Source: JAIQFL01 sp035295745
Lineage (GTDB): Bacteria; Acidobacteriota; Terriglobia; Bryobacterales; Bryobacteraceae
Assembly: GCA_035295745.1 (NCBI GenBank)
Contig: DATGIL010000093.1
Coordinates: 1 to 64,000 of the forward strand
DNA: 64,000 bases
Direction of reading: 5' to 3'
In this document: positions 16,620 through 24,500 of the stretch, piece after piece
How the letters are laid out: each line of letters starts with the position of its first letter
Numbering within the stretch: position 1 is the first letter of the stretch
The notes under the pieces: model-generated
Seen by the model: the letters and a program-made list of their open reading frames with translations, nothing else
Database searches by the model: none
Told to the model about the DNA's origin: nothing
Program-made: the position numbers and the translations under genes

Positions 16620-17167
16620 CACTTTGAGAGTGGGAACTCCGCAAGTTTAGTGTACACGGAACCACTCGGCCGCCGTGTACTTTGGTAGAGAAAGAAGTGC
16701 GTCGCGGAGAAGCTTCCGAAATCGCGCGAAGGCAGTGCTGCAATAGCTTCGCGCAGCGTCTGCAGATTGCCCTTCTCCTTGATGCGCGCCAGCGTCAGAT
16801 GCGGAGAGTATGCCCGTTTCTCGCTCTCGATTCCCAACCGCGCCGTCGCCCCATCCGTGTCCTTCGCCAGTTGCTCGAGACCGGGCGCATCGACGCCGCA
16901 ATGGAACACCCGTGGCGAGTGAGGATTCGGATAAAACCCAAGCTGATGAATCCGCACCTGGATCACTGCCCGCGACTCCAGCCCTTCCAGCGCCCGCGTC
17001 AATTCCCCCAGACGGGCCTCCGGCCATTCACCAATGAACTTCGTGGTCACATGCAGATTTGACGGAGGGCTCCACTGAATCCGCGCCGCCGGACGCAGCT
17101 TCGCCAGCAGATCTTCCAGATTCCCGACCACCACCGCCGGCAGATCCAAGGCCGTAAACAATCGCAT
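16619..17167 (-). CDS. thpR: RNA 2',3'-cyclic phosphodiesterase (2H family)
   Basis: 182-residue cytoplasmic 2H phosphoesterase that opens 2',3'-cyclic phosphate ends of RNA to 2'-phosphates; formerly annotated as 2'-5' RNA ligase. Both catalytic HxT/Sx motifs are visible: HVTTKFIGEW (about residues 38-47) and HLTLARIKEKG (about 125-135), in two similar lobes. The N-terminus MRLFTALDLP is typical, so the ATG at 17167 is preferred to the TTG six codons upstream. It leads the plsY-gpsA-sigma transcript and starts only 17 bases from the divergent DNA glycosylase. Confidence 0.92.
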   Translation of the reverse strand: MRLFTALDLPAVVVGNLEDLLAKLRPAARIQWSPPSNLHVTTKFIGEWPEARLGELTRALEGLESRAVIQVRIHQLGFYPNPHSPRVFHCGVDAPGLEQLAKDTDGATARLGIESEKRAYSPHLTLARIKEKGNLQTLREAIAALPSRDFGSFSATHFFLYQSTRRPSGSVYTKLAEFPLSK

Positions 17168-17184
17168 ACTTGATACTGTATCCA

Positions 17185-17790
17185 ATGCCCTTTGGACCCA
17201 TTCTGCGACGCCCCTTCTACAACCGCCCGGCCGTCGAAGTCGCCCGTGCGCTGCTCGGCAAAGTCCTGGTGCACGGCCGCACCGCCGGCATCATCGTCGA
17301 GACTGAAGCGTACCTCGGCGGCGACGACCTCGCCGCCCACTCCGCGCGCGGTCTCACTGAACGCACCCGCGTCATCTTCGGACCACCCGGCCATGCCTAC
17401 GTTTACCTCATCTACGGCGTGTATGAGTGCCTCAACCTCGTCTGCGAACCCCCAGGTCAGCCCGGTTGCGTCCTCGTCCGCGCGCTCGAACCCACCGCTG
17501 GAATCGACCTCATGCGCACCCGCCGCCCCGCCGCCCGCAAACCCGAAGACCTCGCCTCCGGCCCCGGCAAGCTCACCTTAGCCATGGCAATCTCGCACGC
17601 CCACAACGGCGTCGACGTCACGCGCGGCAGCCTGGTCGTCCGCGAGCCGCGCGAACCGCGCGAGGTCGACATTGCCGTAACTCCCAGAATCGGCATCACC
17701 CAGTGCGCCGACTGGCCACTTCGTTTCGTCATCCGCGGCAATCGTTTCGTAAGCCATGCCAGCTTCAATCCACAACTAACGAAAATATAA
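17185..17790 (+). CDS. DNA-3-methyladenine glycosylase (AAG/MPG family)
   Basis: 201-residue base-excision repair enzyme that removes alkylated purines from DNA. Family motifs: RRPFYNRPAVEVARALLGKVL near the start, the catalytic Glu in IVETEAYLGGDDLAAH (about residues 42-57), GPPGHAYVYLIYGVYECLN, and CVLVRALEP. The start is the ATG at 17185 rather than an in-frame start five codons upstream, because the protein aligns from MPFGPILRRPF. The stop TAA is in the same frame as the next gene, twelve bases before that gene's ATG. Confidence 0.93.
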   Translation: MPFGPILRRPFYNRPAVEVARALLGKVLVHGRTAGIIVETEAYLGGDDLAAHSARGLTERTRVIFGPPGHAYVYLIYGVYECLNLVCEPPGQPGCVLVRALEPTAGIDLMRTRRPAARKPEDLASGPGKLTLAMAISHAHNGVDVTRGSLVVREPREPREVDIAVTPRIGITQCADWPLRFVIRGNRFVSHASFNPQLTKI

Positions 17791-17802
17791 TCTTTCTTGA
17801 CA

Positions 17803-18614
17803 ATGGCCTCGCCCGAGGTGGTCTGGGAAGGCATCAGTTCAGCCTCGGAGATTGTCCGCTGGTTCGCTCCCGAAGCCCGGGTCGAACCGGGCGTCAGCGG
17901 CTCCTATTTCGTCTCCTGGGGACCCGGCATGGAAGGCACCTCCCGCATCACCGTCTGGGAGCCCGCTCACCACCTGCAACTCGTGGAGCAGCGAACCTTC
18001 GCCGGAGCACGCCAGGAAGGCTGCATGGAACCCACCGACACCGTGGGCGAACCCGCTCGCATCGTGGTGGATTACTACCTGGAAGCCAAAGGCGGCTCCA
18101 CGGTGTTGCGCCTGGTCCATTCCGGTTTCGGTGTCACAGCGGACTGGGACAATGAGTTCGAAAGCACGCACTACGGTTGGATGATGTTCGTCCGCAACCT
18201 GCGGCACGCCGTTACCCGCCACCTGCGCACTCCGTGCCGCCAGGCGATGCTGGTCATCGAATCGGCACTCTCCGCCGCGGAGACGTGGAATCGCGACATG
18301 GCCCAGGCGGATTTCTCGCCTCCGGAACGGTCGACAAGCTCGTCGAAGGCAGCCATTTCGCCTGGAAGACCTCTGCGGGCGAAGAGATCAGCGGTGTCAT
18401 CCAAATGGCCCATCCGCCCATCTACATCGGGGGCTCCATGGAGCACGCCAACGACTCACTTTTCGGCATCACCAGCACACCGAATGCGCTGATGCTGAAC
18501 TTCCTGTTCTACGGACTCTCGGAGGCGCAGGCCGAGTCCATTCAGTCGCGCTGGTCCGAACTCGTGCGTTCGGCGCTCAGCACCTCCGCGGCATGCGCCG
18601 AAGCGCGCGCGTAG
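17803..18614 (+). pseudogene. SRPBCC (AHSA1-like) gene with internal frameshift
   Basis: Two halves of one START/Bet v1-fold protein lie in different frames. The first reads SPEVVWEGISSASEIVRWFA, MEGTSRITVWEPAHHLQLVE and TVLRLVHSGFGVTADWDNEF, and runs to about 18306. The second resumes one frame back near 18306 with GGFLASGTVDKLVEGSHFAW, MEHANDSLFGI and LNFLFYGLSEAQAESI, and stops at 18614. One missing G in the GCCCAGGCGG context (18301-18310) would restore a continuous ~270-residue protein of a family common in Acidobacteriota. It may be a genuine pseudogene or a sequencing error. The last 73 bases overlap the convergent SWIM gene. Confidence 0.75.
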
Positions 18615-19417
18615 ACGCCATCCAGGAATTCGAGGAAACTCAGGCGGCCGCGCCAGAACGGGAACTTACCCAATCGTCGCGGCAGTGCCGCTTCCGTGAC
18701 GCACCGCGATTCCTCGGGAATCAGCTCGGGCAGCACGGCCGCTTTCCAGAACTCCGCCGGGTCCGCAGGCAAGGGTTCCGGCGGCAGTTCCTTTTCGACC
18801 GCCGCCACACTGCTCCTTTTGACCGGTCCCAGCAAGCTCAGAAACCCCTCGCGCGTGATCCCGCGCATCCGGAAGATCAGGAAGGGGTCGCGATCGAACT
18901 CTTCACCCAGCAGATAGTAAACGGCGGCAATGTGCTTGCACGGATTCGACCAGTCAGGGCAACTACAGTCCGTAATAAGATCCTGAGAACGCTCCGGAAA
19001 CAGCGAGACCTTGGCTGCACGGAAGATCTCCTCCATCTCCTGCGGCATCTCGCCCGCCAGCAGTTTGGATGCAAATATGGCCTGCGCTGCCGCCGCCTCT
19101 GCCACTTTGCTCCATGCCGTTTTCGGCAACTCCTTCACCTGGATCTTGACCTCGTAAGGCGTCGGCCGCGACCCCTGCACTTTCGCTTGAATCTTTCCTT
19201 CGCTCACGTCGATCGAGAGCACCTGCCCCGACCGCGCGTAGGTGCGCCCCCGACTCAGGCGCGCTCCCAAATTGAAACCCTCGAGCACCGAAATCCATCG
19301 TTTGGCCCACCATGTGGCGCCGAACCCTCCGCGCTGCGATTGGGCGCGAATGCCGCCCTTCGCCGCACGAGGCCGCGACCGCGGGTAATTCCCAAAATCC
19401 GAATACCACGCCGTCAT
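18542..19417 (-). CDS. SWIM zinc-finger protein, partner of SNF2 helicase
   Basis: 291-residue protein with a SWIM zinc finger, C-x-C-x6-C-x-H, in TDCSCPDWSNPCKHIAAVYY (about residues 148-168). The N-terminal part (GGFGATWWAKRWISVLEGFN, GRTYARSGQVLSIDVSEGKI) is the conserved leader of this family. The C-terminal ~90 residues are Pro/Glu-rich. It starts twelve bases after the SNF2 gene stop, and such SWIM/SNF2 pairs recur across bacteria and archaea. It probably acts with the helicase on DNA or nucleoprotein; the exact process is unknown. Confidence 0.88.
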   Translation of the reverse strand: MTAWYSDFGNYPRSRPRAAKGGIRAQSQRGGFGATWWAKRWISVLEGFNLGARLSRGRTYARSGQVLSIDVSEGKIQAKVQGSRPTPYEVKIQVKELPKTAWSKVAEAAAAQAIFASKLLAGEMPQEMEEIFRAAKVSLFPERSQDLITDCSCPDWSNPCKHIAAVYYLLGEEFDRDPFLIFRMRGITREGFLSLLGPVKRSSVAAVEKELPPEPLPADPAEFWKAAVLPELIPEESRCVTEAALPRRLGKFPFWRGRLSFLEFLDGVYARASAHAAEVLSAERTSSDQRD

Positions 19418-19429
19418 CCTAAGTCTCCT

Positions 19430-22402
19430 TTATTCCCCCACCGCATCTTTCCTGAGTGCGAACAACTCGCGCAACTGCTCGTTCGACATCTCGCTGAGCC
19501 ACGCCTCTCCCGTGCCCACCACCGCACCTGCCACTTCCTTCTTGCGCTCGATCATCTCATCAATCTTCTCTTCCAGAGTCCCCGCGCAGACAAACTTGTG
19601 GACCTGCACGTTCCTCTTCTGCCCGATGCGGTACGCGCGATCCGTCGCCTGATTCTCGACTGCCGGGTTCCACCAGCGATCGAAATGAAACACGTGGCTG
19701 GCCGTGGTCAGATTTAAGCCTGTGCCTCCAGCCTTCAACGAAAGCAGGAAAATGCGCGGCCCATCCGGATCGGCGAATCGCTCCACCATGCGGTCCCGCT
19801 GCTTCTTCACCGTGCCGCCATGCAGGAACATCACCTCCACACCGTACGTCTCCTGCAAATACTTCCGCAGCATCTCGCCCATCTCTGAGAACTGCGTAAA
19901 GACCAGCGAGCGATCGCCTACTGCCAGAGTCTCCTCGAGCATTTCTCCCAAGCGCGCCAGTTTGCCGCTGCGCCCCGCGATCGCCGAGTTGTCCTTCAGA
20001 AACTGCGCCGGGTGATTGCATACCTGCTTCAACTTCATCAGCGTTGCCAGCACCAGGCCCTTGCGCTCGATCCCGGTCGCCGACGCAATCACCTCTTCCG
20101 CATCCTTGACCACCGACTGATACAACGACGCCTGCTCCTTGGTGAGATTGCAGAACACCTTCATCTCGTTCTTTTCCGGGAGGTCGGCGATGATGCTCTT
20201 GTCGCTCTTCAAGCGCCGCAGAACGAAGGGGCCAGTGATGCGCCGCAGACGGTCGGATGCGTACCGGTTGGAGTAGATCTGAATCGGCACGAAGAATTTC
20301 TTGTGAAACGCGGAGCGCGATCCCAGGAATCCGGGATTCAAAAACTCCATCACACTCCACAGGTCGCCTACGTTATTCTCCACGGGTGTGCCCGTCAGCG
20401 AAATCCGGAAATCGGAACGTAGCGCGCGCGCTGCCTTCGCCTGCTTGGTCTCGGGATTCTTGATATTCTGCGCCTCGTCGAGCACCACGCCGGCCCAATC
20501 CACCTGCTGCAAAATCTCGGCATCGCGATGCAGCAGTGCATAGCTCGAGATCACCATGCCGTGCCGTTCGGCCTCGCTCCGAAAAGTCTCGCCGCGCTTG
20601 CGCGTCGTGCCGTGATGTACCAATACCGGCAGCTCCGGTGTGAACTTCGCGGCCTCCTTCTGCCAGTTGCCCATCACCGACATGGGGCACACGAGTAACA
20701 CCGGGCGCCGTTCGCCGGCCGTTCGATCCTGCTGCAAGAGTGCCAGCGTCTGGATCGTCTTGCCGAGGCCCATATCGTCAGCGAGGCAGGCGCCGAGCCC
20801 CAGGCGCTTCAAAAAGTCGAGCCACGAGAATCCACGGCGCTGATAAGGACGCAGTTCGCCCTGCAATCCCGCCGGCTGCGGCAATTCGGCGAACGGCTCG
20901 CGCCCTTCCAGCTTGGCCAGCACATCCCCCACCCATCCGGTCGCCGAGATGCCTTCCACCTCGAGCACGCCTTCCTCGCCGTCGGCCCCCAGGGCCATGC
21001 GGATGACGTCGCGCAAGCTCTTCTTTCCGCCCGCATTCTTCTTCAGGAATTCCAGCGCCGCCGCGATCTCGGCTTTTCCCGCCTCCACCCACTGCCCGCG
21101 GAACTTCACCAGTGGCGATTTCTGTTTCGCCAGAGCCATCAATTCCGCGCGCGTGATGGGCTCATCACCCAGCGCGAGTTCCCAATCGAAGTTCAACATC
21201 GCCTCGAGCGTCAGACCGCCGCCCGCGCTCTTCGGACTCTTCACCCGGGCGCGCGCCTTCAGACGAAGCGTGGTGCCACGGCGCGTCCACCACGAGGGCA
21301 GCATCACCCCGAAGCCGCTCTGTTCCAGCGCTGGAGCGACCTCCCGCAGAAACTGGTGCGCACTCGCCGAATCGAGCTCGTATCCACCTGGAGCCTTCTG
21401 CTTCAGACTGGCATCCACCTGGGAGCTGATGCCCGCGGCCTGCCCCAGGGAGACCAGCAGATGCTCGCGAAGGTCGGCTACGTCATGGCGCAATTCCGCA
21501 ATCGCGGTAGATTTCGCCTTCCACACTTCGGCCGCCGCCAGGTGGAGGCTGGGATCCTTGCGGCTCTGCAGCAGATATTCCACCTTCCACGGAGCGTCCT
21601 CCGGATTCGGCTCCGCAAGCCGGAAACAGAGACGGAACGGGACGCGCGTGGCGACGCGTATGGGGCGCTGCCACTCGTTGACCTGCTGGCCGAACTGTGT
21701 GCTTTCTGCATCGCTGGCCTCCATCGCAGGAGCGGCGCGGAGCCCTGTCAGCCACCGATCGTGGAGGCTCTCCGCCGCTTGTGGCCGTTCCACTGCTGCC
21801 GCATCGCGAACCAGGGTGTCTACCATCGATTCGACAAACGCCGCCAGCACGCTTTCCGCGGGCGTTTCCGGAGCCGCTTCGATCTGGAGATCGGTAAGCG
21901 CTCTCGCCGCCGCCGGCATCGCCAGCGTCAGCGCATGCAGCCGGCCAGTATCGTGAACTGCAAGCCAACGCGCCCGCAACTCGCCCTCCTCGCGGGAGAC
22001 GCTGGGTAGAAACTGGCCTCGCGTGACGAGTTCAGCAGCAAACCGCAGAGCGGCGATCCAGTACTTCAGATCTTCGCCGATGAGCAGTCCGGGAGCCGCC
22101 AGCTTACGGTCCGCACTGGCCGACAACAGATCGACGGTCGCGTGCGGACTGAGCGGCAACACCGTCACTTTGTGCGGCGCGATCCGGCACTCTCCCGGCG
22201 CCGCATCACCCATCAACGCGCTCGAAGGCACCGGACGTCCACCCGATGTCGGCAGCCACGCCATCGCCGAATGGCCGACCCGCTTCGACTTCAAGACCAG
22301 CCCAAGCTCGCCGAGAGCCTGAATCAGCGCGTTCTTTCCAGACTCCGGTTCAAGCCATACACACAAATCGCCGTCAAGAAACGCTCCGTGAAGGGCCAGC
22401 AT
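19430..22402 (-). CDS. SNF2-family DEAD/DEAH-box helicase
   Basis: 990-residue ATP-dependent DNA translocase. The N-terminal half (about 1-480) is the bacterial SNF2-associated region. The motor begins near residue 515 with LRPYQRRGFSWLDFLKRLGL and carries Walker A DDMGLGKT (about 544), motif II DEAQNIKN (about 640) and LTGTPVENN. The helicase C-terminal lobe has FTQFSEMGEML, LSLKAGGTGLNLT and motif VI QATDRAYRIGQKR (about 922). All motor residues look intact. It precedes the SWIM gene by twelve bases and starts 36 bases from the divergent sigma-factor gene, so the two probably share a promoter region. Confidence 0.95.
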   Translation of the reverse strand: MLALHGAFLDGDLCVWLEPESGKNALIQALGELGLVLKSKRVGHSAMAWLPTSGGRPVPSSALMGDAAPGECRIAPHKVTVLPLSPHATVDLLSASADRKLAAPGLLIGEDLKYWIAALRFAAELVTRGQFLPSVSREEGELRARWLAVHDTGRLHALTLAMPAAARALTDLQIEAAPETPAESVLAAFVESMVDTLVRDAAAVERPQAAESLHDRWLTGLRAAPAMEASDAESTQFGQQVNEWQRPIRVATRVPFRLCFRLAEPNPEDAPWKVEYLLQSRKDPSLHLAAAEVWKAKSTAIAELRHDVADLREHLLVSLGQAAGISSQVDASLKQKAPGGYELDSASAHQFLREVAPALEQSGFGVMLPSWWTRRGTTLRLKARARVKSPKSAGGGLTLEAMLNFDWELALGDEPITRAELMALAKQKSPLVKFRGQWVEAGKAEIAAALEFLKKNAGGKKSLRDVIRMALGADGEEGVLEVEGISATGWVGDVLAKLEGREPFAELPQPAGLQGELRPYQRRGFSWLDFLKRLGLGACLADDMGLGKTIQTLALLQQDRTAGERRPVLLVCPMSVMGNWQKEAAKFTPELPVLVHHGTTRKRGETFRSEAERHGMVISSYALLHRDAEILQQVDWAGVVLDEAQNIKNPETKQAKAARALRSDFRISLTGTPVENNVGDLWSVMEFLNPGFLGSRSAFHKKFFVPIQIYSNRYASDRLRRITGPFVLRRLKSDKSIIADLPEKNEMKVFCNLTKEQASLYQSVVKDAEEVIASATGIERKGLVLATLMKLKQVCNHPAQFLKDNSAIAGRSGKLARLGEMLEETLAVGDRSLVFTQFSEMGEMLRKYLQETYGVEVMFLHGGTVKKQRDRMVERFADPDGPRIFLLSLKAGGTGLNLTTASHVFHFDRWWNPAVENQATDRAYRIGQKRNVQVHKFVCAGTLEEKIDEMIERKKEVAGAVVGTGEAWLSEMSNEQLRELFALRKDAVGE

Positions 22403-22438
22403 GGGGGTAGAGGGCTATGGTATCAATATGGAATTCAC

Positions 22439-23134
22439 ATGGACAGGGATACAGCGATCGGCGGGCCTCAGGACCGTTTCCCTTCCACCCAAGCCTCGTT
22501 ATTGGAACGAGCGGCAGGTGGATTGTCGGGCGACGCGCTCGACCAGGTGATCGCTCTTTATTGGAAACCCGTCTATCGATATATCCGCCTCAAGTTTCGC
22601 AAGGACAACGAAGACGCCAAAGACCTGACGCAGGGTTTCTTCGCGGCCGCGCTCCAGCGCGACTTTCTGGCACGCTTCGACCCGGCTAAAGCCTCCTTTC
22701 GAACCTATGTCCGAATGGCCGTTGAACGCTTCACCGCCAACCAGCACGCCTCCGCCACGCGGCAGAAGCGCGGCGGCGATATCACCTTCGAACCAGTAGA
22801 GGAACAGTCCGCATCCAGCGAGTCGCCGGAGGAGGTCTTCGAGCGCGAATGGCAGCGCCAACTCTTCTCCCTGGCGCTCGACGATTTGCGTGCCCACTGT
22901 GAGCGATCGGGCAAGCAGTTCCAGTTCCAGATCTTCGAAGCCTACGATCTCTCCAACAGCGAGCGGCTCTCGTACGCCGCCATGGCCGCGCAACATGGCA
23001 TCACCGAAACCAGCGTCACGAACCATCTCGCCTGGGCTCGCCGCATGCTGCGCGAATTCGTTACCGAGAGGCTTCGCGGCGTGACATCCGGAGAGCAGGA
23101 ACTCAGGAAGGAGGCGCGCCTGTTGTGGAAGTGA
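22439..23134 (+). CDS. ECF-like sigma factor linked to a Ser/Thr kinase
   Basis: 231-residue sigma-70-family factor. Region 2 spans about residues 33-105 (DQVIALYWKPVYRYIRLKFR, DAKDLTQGFFAAAL, FRTYVRMAVERFTAN) and a region-4-like helix-turn-helix lies near 175-220 (RLSYAAMAAQHGITETSVTN, RRMLREFVTERL). This shape, with TQGFF in region 2 and a long acidic linker, matches sigma factors co-encoded with protein kinases in Acidobacteriota and Planctomycetes. The start is the ATG at 22439 because upstream in-frame sequence overlaps the divergent helicase and is Arg-rich. The last ten bases overlap the kinase gene. Confidence 0.85.
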   Translation: MDRDTAIGGPQDRFPSTQASLLERAAGGLSGDALDQVIALYWKPVYRYIRLKFRKDNEDAKDLTQGFFAAALQRDFLARFDPAKASFRTYVRMAVERFTANQHASATRQKRGGDITFEPVEEQSASSESPEEVFEREWQRQLFSLALDDLRAHCERSGKQFQFQIFEAYDLSNSERLSYAAMAAQHGITETSVTNHLAWARRMLREFVTERLRGVTSGEQELRKEARLLWK

Positions 23135-23952
23135 GCGACTCTGTCCTGAATCACCTGCGCCATGTGGTCGCGCTGCCCGACCTCACCGCGACTCGCTACG
23201 AACTGGAGCGCGAGATCGGCCGTGGCGGGATGGGCGTGGTCTACGCCGCTCGCGATCCACAACTCGGTCGGAAGGTCGCTCTGAAGGTCTTCGATGCCGC
23301 GCTCTCCGGTGAAGCGCAGATCATCGCGAAGCTCGAACATCCCGCCATTGTTCCTGTCTATGAGGCCGGCGTGCTGCCGGATGGCCGCAACTTCTATGCG
23401 ATGAAACTGGTCGGCGGCGCGCGTCTCGATCGTTACGTAGAGAATTCGCCTTCACTTGCCGAGCGCCTGCGGATCGTCCGGCGAGTCGGTGAGGCAGTCG
23501 GCTTCGCGCACACCCGCGGCGTCATTCACCGCGATCTCAAGCCGCAGAACGTGATGGTCGGTGAGTTCGGCGAGGTATACGTGATGGATTGGGGCGTCGA
23601 AGCGGTGGCCGGCACGCCCGCGTTCCGCGCGCCCGATCCTACTCTCGACGAGCGTTCCGATGTCTACTCGCTCGGAGCGCTGCTGCAATTCCTTCTGCCG
23701 GCGCAGCCGCCGCCTGCCCTACGCGCAATCGTCGATAAGGCGATGACGGCGATTCCCTCCGGGCGGTATCCCGATGCCCCGGCACTGCTCGCCGACATTG
23801 ACCGATTCCAGGAGGGGTCGGCAGTCGTCGCCTGGTCGGAGCCCTGGTGGCATGGCTTGCAGCGGTTCGGCACGCGCAACGCCCTGCTGCTTTGGCTGCT
23901 CGCGGCGTACGTCGGTGTGAAGTTCCTGTTGCTTTTTCTCCGAAATTTTTAA
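23125..23952 (+). CDS. compact tail-anchored Ser/Thr protein kinase
   Basis: 275-residue Hanks-type kinase starting at a GTG inside the sigma-factor gene. The P-loop is GRGGMG (32-37), with Lys54 in VALKVF, HRDLKPQN (135-142) and metal-binding DWG (155-157). The activation segment is unusually short: DWG is followed within six residues by GTPAFRAPD, and the usual APE is APD. A C-terminal hydrophobic helix (about 254-273, ALLLWLLAAYVGVKFLLLFL) would anchor it by its tail with the kinase in the cytoplasm. No extracellular sensor domain exists. The ten-base overlap suggests that it acts on, or is stoichiometric with, the sigma factor. Confidence 0.9.
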   Translation: MEVSDSVLNHLRHVVALPDLTATRYELEREIGRGGMGVVYAARDPQLGRKVALKVFDAALSGEAQIIAKLEHPAIVPVYEAGVLPDGRNFYAMKLVGGARLDRYVENSPSLAERLRIVRRVGEAVGFAHTRGVIHRDLKPQNVMVGEFGEVYVMDWGVEAVAGTPAFRAPDPTLDERSDVYSLGALLQFLLPAQPPPALRAIVDKAMTAIPSGRYPDAPALLADIDRFQEGSAVVAWSEPWWHGLQRFGTRNALLLWLLAAYVGVKFLLLFLRNF

Positions 23953-23994
23953 AGGAATCGCCGGAAACGTGGAATTCCCTAGTGAGGAGCGGCA

Positions 23995-24351
23995 ATGAAC
24001 AAGATCGTAGTTGGACTGATATTTGGATTGGTGCTGGGCCTGATGGACGGCGCGACGGCATGGTTCTACCCGGAGGTGCGGACGTTTATCGGCGGCATCC
24101 TGGTGGGCTCATCGATCAAAGGCATGCTGGTGGGTCTACTGAGCGGCTGGTTTGCCCGCAAGGTGCATTCGACGCAGTGGGGAATCATAGTGGGCGCCGG
24201 TCTAGGATTGCTATTCGCTTTTCTGGTAGCGTCGATGGGGGACGCCACAGGCCCGCATCATTACCTGGAGATCATGACACCCGGCTTCGTCGTGGGCGCC
24301 ATCATCGGCTTCTCGACGCAGCGCTTCGGCACCTCCGCCCCCGCGAAATGA
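23995..24351 (+). CDS. small membrane protein
   Basis: 118-residue integral membrane protein with about four Gly-rich hydrophobic helices (KIVVGLIFGLVLGLMDGATA, IGGILVGSSIKGMLVGLLSG, WGIIVGAGLGLLFAFLVASM, PGFVVGAIIGFSTQRFG). A strong GAGGAG ribosome site precedes the ATG. It follows the tail-anchored kinase by 42 bases, so it may be the third gene of the sigma-kinase transcript. Family unknown to me; it could be a membrane partner of the kinase. Confidence 0.7.
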   Translation: MNKIVVGLIFGLVLGLMDGATAWFYPEVRTFIGGILVGSSIKGMLVGLLSGWFARKVHSTQWGIIVGAGLGLLFAFLVASMGDATGPHHYLEIMTPGFVVGAIIGFSTQRFGTSAPAK

Positions 24352-24360
24352 CGTGCCCAT

Positions 24361-24444
24361 GTGGCGCAAACACTCCTGTTTGCCGTCTCGACACTCCCTG
24401 TCGAGACTTTTTCGTAGTGTCCGCCAATTCGAAGTCTGCGCCAC
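24361..24444. repeat. palindromic dispersed repeat, copy A
   Basis: 84-base intergenic element bounded by inverted ends GTGGCGCA (24361-24368) and TGCGCCAC (24437-24444). It contains a perfect nine-pair hairpin with a five-base loop at 24385-24407. The left half can also form a second hairpin through AAACA/TGTTT. It aligns along most of its length with 31531-31609. The size, palindromic ends and intergenic sites suggest a MITE-like or REP-like family. Confidence 0.75.
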
Positions 24445-24455
24445 ATCTCGAGTGG

Positions 24456-24482
24456 CCATTTTAGCTAAAAGAGCTAAAATGG
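24456..24482. promoter_or_regulatory. inverted repeat, candidate toxin-antitoxin operator
   Basis: Perfect inverted repeat with 11-base arms CCATTTTAGCT and AGCTAAAATGG around AAAAG. It lies 18 bases before the start of the receiver-antitoxin gene. It contains the 12-base palindrome TTTTAGCTAAAA and the direct repeat AGCTAAAA twice. Phd-type antitoxins usually bind such sites and autorepress. A terminator for the preceding gene is the alternative reading. Confidence 0.6.
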
Positions 24483-24500
24483 GGATATCGAGAGCTCTAG

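Noticed and set aside
18593..19717. 374-residue plus-strand open frame
   Set aside because: It is antisense to the SWIM and SNF2 genes and is an Arg/His/Gln-rich sequence typical of reverse-frame translation.
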